Below are positions 59,553-64,000 of a stretch of 64,000 nucleotides of DNA, piece after piece. The stretch's first letter is position 1; each line of letters starts with the position of its first letter. The notes beneath the pieces are model-generated. The model ran no database searches and was not told the origin of the DNA. It saw nothing but the letters and a program-made list of their open reading frames with translations. A program made the translations under genes and the position numbers. The stretch is from Coleofasciculus sp040219735 (GTDB lineage Bacteria; Cyanobacteriota; Cyanobacteriia; Cyanobacteriales; Coleofasciculaceae), in assembly GCA_040219735.1 (NCBI GenBank), contig JAVJRX010000184.1; one strand, written 5' to 3'.

Positions 59553-60455
59553 CTACTCGCTCACCTCGGAGACTGAGAAATCAGCAAAATCGACATACAC
59601 ATCTTTTGGAGTTGCCCAAGAGGGATCACCACCGCCAAAAAAGGTGGAAAAGAATATGCCATCAATTTTGAGCTCTTCAACGCTGCGGAAGGTCAATCCT
59701 TGTTCATCGAGAACCATGTTTCCATCCAACCAAACTTTAACCCGACCATTGGCTTGACCCGGTTCATTGAGGACAACCTCCTGCTCAATATGATGCCAAG
59801 TTCCGGGAATAAATTGCCAATTCCCCCGACCAATTGATGTGCCGTATTCGTCACTTGTGGGTAAATAGGCATACAGTTCCCCATCTCCATTGCGTCTCCA
59901 CATGAAGCGCGTCGAAAACCCATCGGTTCCATCAGGTGTTTTCCCGCCACTAGCACCATCACCCCCGTAAAGTCCCGGCAATTTCCCCCCCTTAACAAAG
60001 TCAAAGTCGTCGGAAAAACGAACATAATAACTCAAGCGCAGAGAATCTTTAGCGGGTAAACCTAAATCCGCATAAAACTGCGTACCTCCCAAGGGAGCGT
60101 CATTTTTTCGAGAAACCGTAGGACTAGCCGAACCCGCCGGATAGTTCACCCGCAGCACCATCTCAAATCTGCCGTCGGGGTCTTTGATCACTTCACTATT
60201 TTCTAAACCCCACTGTTTCTCAGTTTTAAAATTCCAAGATTTCTGCCAATCCGTTGCTTCAAAGTCGTTCGACCAAAGGGGGGTAACATCAGCGTTAGAG
60301 GTTGCATCTTGACGAGTTTCTGTGGAATTGGTTAAGGCAGAAGAGGACTCTATTTCATTTGAAGCAGTCTGAGCGCAACTATTCAGCATTGTGACTAAAA
60401 AAGCTGCACTTAAGCATTGAACTGAAGCGGTTAGATACTTAAATTTGGTTGACAT
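59553..60455 (-). CDS. Polysaccharide lyase family 14-like lipoprotein
   Basis: A 300-residue protein with a lipoprotein signal (MSTKFKYLTASVQCLSAAFLVTMLNSC, lipobox LNSC) and a jelly-roll domain: LRLSYYVRFSDDFDFVKGGKLPGLYGGDGASGG, STRFMWRRNGDGELYAYLP, GTWHHIEQEVVLN and GRVKVWLDGNMVLD. This pattern is typical of PL14-like alginate/polyuronate lyases. It would act outside the cytoplasm to cut or trim a uronate polymer, which fits the Alg8-like synthase nearby. It is 232 bp upstream of hpsE on the same strand. Confidence 0.75.
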   Translation of the reverse strand: MSTKFKYLTASVQCLSAAFLVTMLNSCAQTASNEIESSSALTNSTETRQDATSNADVTPLWSNDFEATDWQKSWNFKTEKQWGLENSEVIKDPDGRFEMVLRVNYPAGSASPTVSRKNDAPLGGTQFYADLGLPAKDSLRLSYYVRFSDDFDFVKGGKLPGLYGGDGASGGKTPDGTDGFSTRFMWRRNGDGELYAYLPTSDEYGTSIGRGNWQFIPGTWHHIEQEVVLNEPGQANGRVKVWLDGNMVLDEQGLTFRSVEELKIDGIFFSTFFGGGDPSWATPKDVYVDFADFSVSEVSE

Positions 60456-60962
60456 GGGTTTGGCTTAAACGTGGGGATAGTGTAGAGTTTTGCTCATCTT
60501 TATCTTGATGCACCCTCAACCATCCAATTTAATCCTTCAGCTCGGCTTTTGTCAGCCCTTGACTGAAGAAAGGCAGAAGGCAGATGGCAGATAGCAGGGA
60601 ATAAGGACGTGATCGCTATTAAGATGGATAAGCTGCTATGCAGCTAAATCCAATAATTTAGCTCCTGAAACCCTTTGCTAGCTTAGATTGCCTTATCAAA
60701 TTAAATGCGTTACAGCTTATCAATACTGCTCGGATCAGCTCTAATTTAATCAGAACTTACGCCGATCCAGCATATATAGTGCCAATGGTGCGTTACGCTT
60801 GGCTAACGCACCCTACAGATAGAGGCTATGCGTAAATTCTCCCTAGAAGGGCGGGTTTATTTAATTTATCAGTTGTTGCCATAAGTTATCTGTAAAACCC
60901 GCCCCTACATCCCCGGCTTCCCCAGCTCGCCATAGTGCCATGGCACGTCTCTACATTTCTCC
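60456..60962. repeat. Repeat-bearing gap between lepA and the lyase gene
   Basis: No gene seen. It contains a worn MITE-like element (about 60753-60839, ends AACTTACGC and GCGTAAATT), a GGGCGGGTTT/AAACCCGCCCCTAC element (60849-60908) and part of the GTGCCATGGCACGTCTC palindrome (60936-60952). All are dispersed types that recur elsewhere in the window. Confidence 0.75.
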
Positions 60963-62774
60963 CTACTGAGGGTCAAGACGCAATACTGCCATAAATGCTT
61001 CTTGAGGCACATCAACTGTACCTAAAGATTTCATCCGCTTTTTCCCCTTAGCTTGCTTCTGCAGTAGTTTTTTCTTGCGGCTAATATCCCCGCCGTAACA
61101 TTTAGCGAGTACGTCTTTCCGCAGTGCTGGAATATGTTCACTAGCAATCACACGACTACCAATCGAGGCTTGCAGGGGAATTTTGAATTGGTGACGGGGA
61201 ATCAGTTCCCTGAGTTTTTCGACTAACGCCCGACCAACGTTGTACGCTTTATCACGGTGGACAATCATTGCCAGGGAATCAACTGGATCACCATTAATTA
61301 ACACATCGAGGCGGACGAGAGTGTTTTCTCGATACCCAATGAGGTGATATTCCATACTGGCATAGCCGCGCGATCGCGACTTGAGTTGATCGAAAAAGTC
61401 GGTGACAACTTCCGCCAGAGGCAATTCATACACCAAGGTGGTTCGCCCTTGGGTTAAATACCGCATATCTTTAAACTCACCCCGCCGAGTTTGGCAAAGT
61501 TCCATCAGTGTACCCACATAGGTTTCTGGGGTAATCATCTCGATGCGACAGTATGGTTCTTCAATTTTTTCCCGCTGCTGGGGTGGAGGGAGTAAGCTGG
61601 GGTTGTCAATTTCCCGAACCTCCCCATCCATCGTCGTCACTCGATAGACTACAGACGGAGCGGTAATGATTAAATCTAAATCATATTCCCGTTCTAATCG
61701 CTCCTGGACAATTTCCATGTGCAATAAGCCCAAGAAACCACAGCGGAAACCAAACCCCATGGCGCTAGAGGTTTCCGGTTCATAATTTAGGGCAGAATCA
61801 TTGAGCTTGAGACGATTGAGGGCTTCTCGTAAATCTTCGTACTGATCGGCGTCGGTGGGGAATAAACCACAGAACACCATGGGTTTAGCTTCCTTGTAAC
61901 CGGGTAAGGCGCTATCGGCGGGTTCTGCCGCTAGGGTAATTGTATCGCCGACACGGGCATCTTCTACCGTTTTAATCGCCGCCGCTATGTATCCTACTTC
62001 TCCGGCGTGCAGTTGATCAACCTGGATTTGAGTCGGTGATAGCACGCCCAGTTCATCAATTTCGTATTCTTGTTTGGATGCCATCAGGCGAACTTTATCC
62101 CCGGTTTTGACTGTACCATCCATTACCCGGAAATAGACAATGACGCCTCGGTAGGAGTCATAGTAGCTATCAAAAATCAAGGCTCGCAGGGGCTGGTGCA
62201 TCGTATCCTGGGGAGGAGGAACCAGATGCACGATGGATTCTAAAATCTCATTGATACCAATCCCCTCCTTTGCCGATGCCAGGATGGCTCCGCTACAATC
62301 GAGACCGATGATCTCTTCGATCTCTGAGATCACTCGTTCCGGTTCAGCACCAGGGAGGTCTATTTTATTAAGAACGGGAATAATTTCTAGGTCATGCTCT
62401 AAGGCTAAATAAACATTTGCCAGAGTTTGAGCTTCAACGCCCTGGGAGGCGTCTACCACGAGCAATGCGCCCTCGCAGGCGACAAGCGATCGCGAAACCT
62501 CATAAGAGAAATCTACATGTCCCGGGGTGTCAATTAAATTGAGAACGTACTGCTCACCATCTTGCGCCCGATAGTTCATGCGAGCAGCTTGGAGTTTAAT
62601 GGTAATCCCGCGCTCCCGTTCCAATTCCATGTTGTCCAGGAACTGTTCCTTCATTTGGCGATCGCTCACTGTACCTGTTGTCTGTAAGAGGCGATCGGCT
62701 AAAGTGGATTTACCATGATCAATATGGGCAATGATGGAAAAATTGCGAATGCGAGAGACAGGAACATCAGTCAT
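60963..62774 (-). CDS. lepA: Elongation factor 4 (LepA)
   Basis: A 603-residue translational GTPase. LepA binds ribosomes and affects translocation and ribosome assembly under stress. Seen: switch and nucleotide motifs NFSIIAHIDHGKSTLADRLL, ERERGITIK, DTPGHVDFSYEVSRSL, NKIDLPGAEP, and the LepA-specific C-terminal end with YGGDISRKKKLLQKQAKGKKRMKSLG. Full length. It is transcribed alone. Confidence 0.97.
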   Translation of the reverse strand: MTDVPVSRIRNFSIIAHIDHGKSTLADRLLQTTGTVSDRQMKEQFLDNMELERERGITIKLQAARMNYRAQDGEQYVLNLIDTPGHVDFSYEVSRSLVACEGALLVVDASQGVEAQTLANVYLALEHDLEIIPVLNKIDLPGAEPERVISEIEEIIGLDCSGAILASAKEGIGINEILESIVHLVPPPQDTMHQPLRALIFDSYYDSYRGVIVYFRVMDGTVKTGDKVRLMASKQEYEIDELGVLSPTQIQVDQLHAGEVGYIAAAIKTVEDARVGDTITLAAEPADSALPGYKEAKPMVFCGLFPTDADQYEDLREALNRLKLNDSALNYEPETSSAMGFGFRCGFLGLLHMEIVQERLEREYDLDLIITAPSVVYRVTTMDGEVREIDNPSLLPPPQQREKIEEPYCRIEMITPETYVGTLMELCQTRRGEFKDMRYLTQGRTTLVYELPLAEVVTDFFDQLKSRSRGYASMEYHLIGYRENTLVRLDVLINGDPVDSLAMIVHRDKAYNVGRALVEKLRELIPRHQFKIPLQASIGSRVIASEHIPALRKDVLAKCYGGDISRKKKLLQKQAKGKKRMKSLGTVDVPQEAFMAVLRLDPQ

Positions 62775-62976
62775 AGAGATTATCGGGTGACAAAAAAATC
62801 GGCAACAGGCAATGGATGGCTCTTAATGTATTGTAATGTTTCTGCCCAAAATGGGGATAATACTCCTGATACTCTAACTCCAGAGAACTTTTTCGGACGG
62901 AGCGAGTCACCAATTCTAGGTGGCAACAGAGCAAGTTGTCGTAAAATGAATGTAGGGGAACATAAAAGCGCTGAAC

Positions 62977-63207
62977 ATGAATGATCATGCCGTCCGAAGA
63001 GAGCATTCAACGGACAAAGAAGAAATATCTATCCTTATGGATGCTCAACTGTTAGACCAAATCAAACACTTAACCAACGATCCGTCTAAGGTGATAGAAA
63101 CAGCCATTCGTCAGTGGCTAAGAGGAGAGCGCGATCGGGACGATGAGCTAACCCGCACTTTGAGACGAAATCCACCAGTACCGCCACGAGGCGAATGGAA
63201 TGATTGA
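62977..63207 (+). CDS. Small ribbon-helix-helix-like antitoxin-type protein
   Basis: A 76-residue protein. Seen: EISILMDAQLLDQIKHLTNDPSKVIETAIRQWLRGERDRDDE, a short strand then two helices of the MetJ/Arc/CopG type, and a conserved-looking tail PPVPPRGEWND. Such proteins are DNA-binding repressors or antitoxins. No toxin gene follows in the next 100 bp. Divergent from lepA. Confidence 0.6.
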   Translation: MNDHAVRREHSTDKEEISILMDAQLLDQIKHLTNDPSKVIETAIRQWLRGERDRDDELTRTLRRNPPVPPRGEWND

Positions 63208-63328
63208 GAGCCAAAAGGTCTATTGCTTTATTCTTTCGCCTGAGGCTCTAGGGCGTTAGGGGGTTGCATTTACGTCTTGGTGCGAGCGCTAATCCTTTCG
63301 CTGCTTGTAGTTTTCAGGTTTCTTGTAG

Positions 63329-64000
63329 ATGATTGCTCCTGCTGATTTCCACAATCCTCGATCTGGGTATACCACTATGCAATCTACTACTGCACAAGGC
63401 TCGTCAAGCTTTTTGCAGGGGTTAGATTTTGACCTGATGTGTAGCCAAGATGCGTCAGGTCAGTATCACTCCTTTTATTGGCGACAAGCCCAGCAGTATG
63501 ATTTAACTCAAGAGCAGGTGATTGGGGTTCCCCTCAACGAAACCTTTCATCCCATTGCTCTAGATGCTTATCGGGATCGAATCCAGCGGATTCTAGACAA
63601 CCGCACCCCAGAACGCTGCATCCACGACTTCTGCTATGGTGATCAGGTTTTTCCTTTTGAACTGGTGATCAGCCCAATTTTACAATCTGACGGTCAGGTG
63701 ACTCAGGTTTTGGTGATGGGTCATCTGTTACCCGAAGGTGCGGTACAAAAAGTTATTGATTCGCTGGTTCCGTTAAGTGTCGATCCCAATCAAAAACTGC
63801 TCACTCAAATTGCCCGCCGGATTCGCCGGACGTTAGATTTAGATACAATCTGGCAACAAACGGTAGATAGCCTGGGGAAAGCCCTGCAAGTTAGTCGCTG
63901 CATTATCTGCTCCTATAGACCCGACTTCACGGATGTCAAGGTGGAAGCCGAGTATCGCCAAGATTCACTGGATGAAATGTTGGGGATGACGCTGGAACTG
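63329..64000 (+). CDS. PAS/GAF sensor protein, cut by window end
   Basis: An open frame from the ATG at 63329 to the end of the window (224 codons seen, no stop). The N-terminal part (FLQGLDFDLMCSQD, QYDLTQEQVIGVPLNETFHP) resembles a PAS-type domain, followed by a GAF domain start (LDLDTIWQQTVDSLGKALQVSRCIICSY). In cyanobacteria this order usually leads to a histidine kinase, but that part lies outside the window. Ligand unknown. Confidence 0.8.
   Translation, partial: MIAPADFHNPRSGYTTMQSTTAQGSSSFLQGLDFDLMCSQDASGQYHSFYWRQAQQYDLTQEQVIGVPLNETFHPIALDAYRDRIQRILDNRTPERCIHDFCYGDQVFPFELVISPILQSDGQVTQVLVMGHLLPEGAVQKVIDSLVPLSVDPNQKLLTQIARRIRRTLDLDTIWQQTVDSLGKALQVSRCIICSYRPDFTDVKVEAEYRQDSLDEMLGMTLEL

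Overview
The window looks like a filamentous, mat- or biofilm-type cyanobacterium of the Coleofasciculus/Microcoleus kind. The evidence is the many HIP1 sites (GCGATCGC), PetM and Ycf39 (photosynthesis genes), an HpsE-like hormogonium-polysaccharide glycosyltransferase, a large NB-ARC/WD40 protein, and abundant short intergenic palindromes and heptamer repeats. Species assignment is inference.

Layout. 1-2.5 kb: a membrane-anchored SGNH hydrolase and a cytosine-deaminase-like amidohydrolase. 2.5-19.2 kb: a complete type I-D CRISPR-Cas island. Two arrays (17 repeats each, 37-nt repeat) share leader architecture. They flank a minus-strand cas operon (cas3', cas10d with a probable internal cas11d start, csc2, csc1, cas6, cas4, cas1, cas2) and a divergent WYL-type regulator. 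An Rpn-family remnant and a Uma2 gene lie beside array 2. 19.3-23.2 kb: housekeeping genes, namely NAD kinase, ycf39, the tiny petM and pdxA. 23.6-26.3 kb: a compact predicted conflict/stress operon with a SLOG (LSDAT) nucleotide-sensor protein, a SLATT two-TM protein fused to a GH19 endolysin-like domain, and a small coiled-coil protein. 26.4-31.4 kb: a STAND ATPase with 14 WD40 repeats and a pair of small paralogous proteins of unknown family.

31.9-44.7 kb: a cellulose locus on the minus strand (bcsA, bcsB, GH8 cellulase, a TPR-only BcsC-like protein, and a separate repeat-rich protein with a porin-like C-terminus). 45.7-60.5 kb: a second exopolysaccharide locus. UDP-glucose dehydrogenase and UDP-glucuronate decarboxylase would supply UDP-uronate or xylose. 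On the plus strand, a degenerate EAL domain fused to an HlyD/Alg44-like membrane fusion protein is followed by an Alg8-like glycosyltransferase carrying a C-terminal beta-helix-like segment. Facing them is a minus-strand set of two GT4s, two GT2s, a sulfotransferase and a PL14-like lyase lipoprotein. I read this as a c-di-GMP-gated, synthase-dependent, possibly sulfated polyuronate system in which an EAL receptor replaces the PilZ domain of Alg44. 60.9-64 kb: lepA, a small RHH-like antitoxin-type protein and the start of a PAS/GAF sensor protein cut by the window end.

The strongest candidates for something new are the EAL-HlyD/Alg8 pair, the SLOG/SLATT-GH19 operon, and the paired leader motifs exactly 100 bp apart that differ between the two CRISPR arrays. 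All family calls come from reading motifs; no database search was possible.
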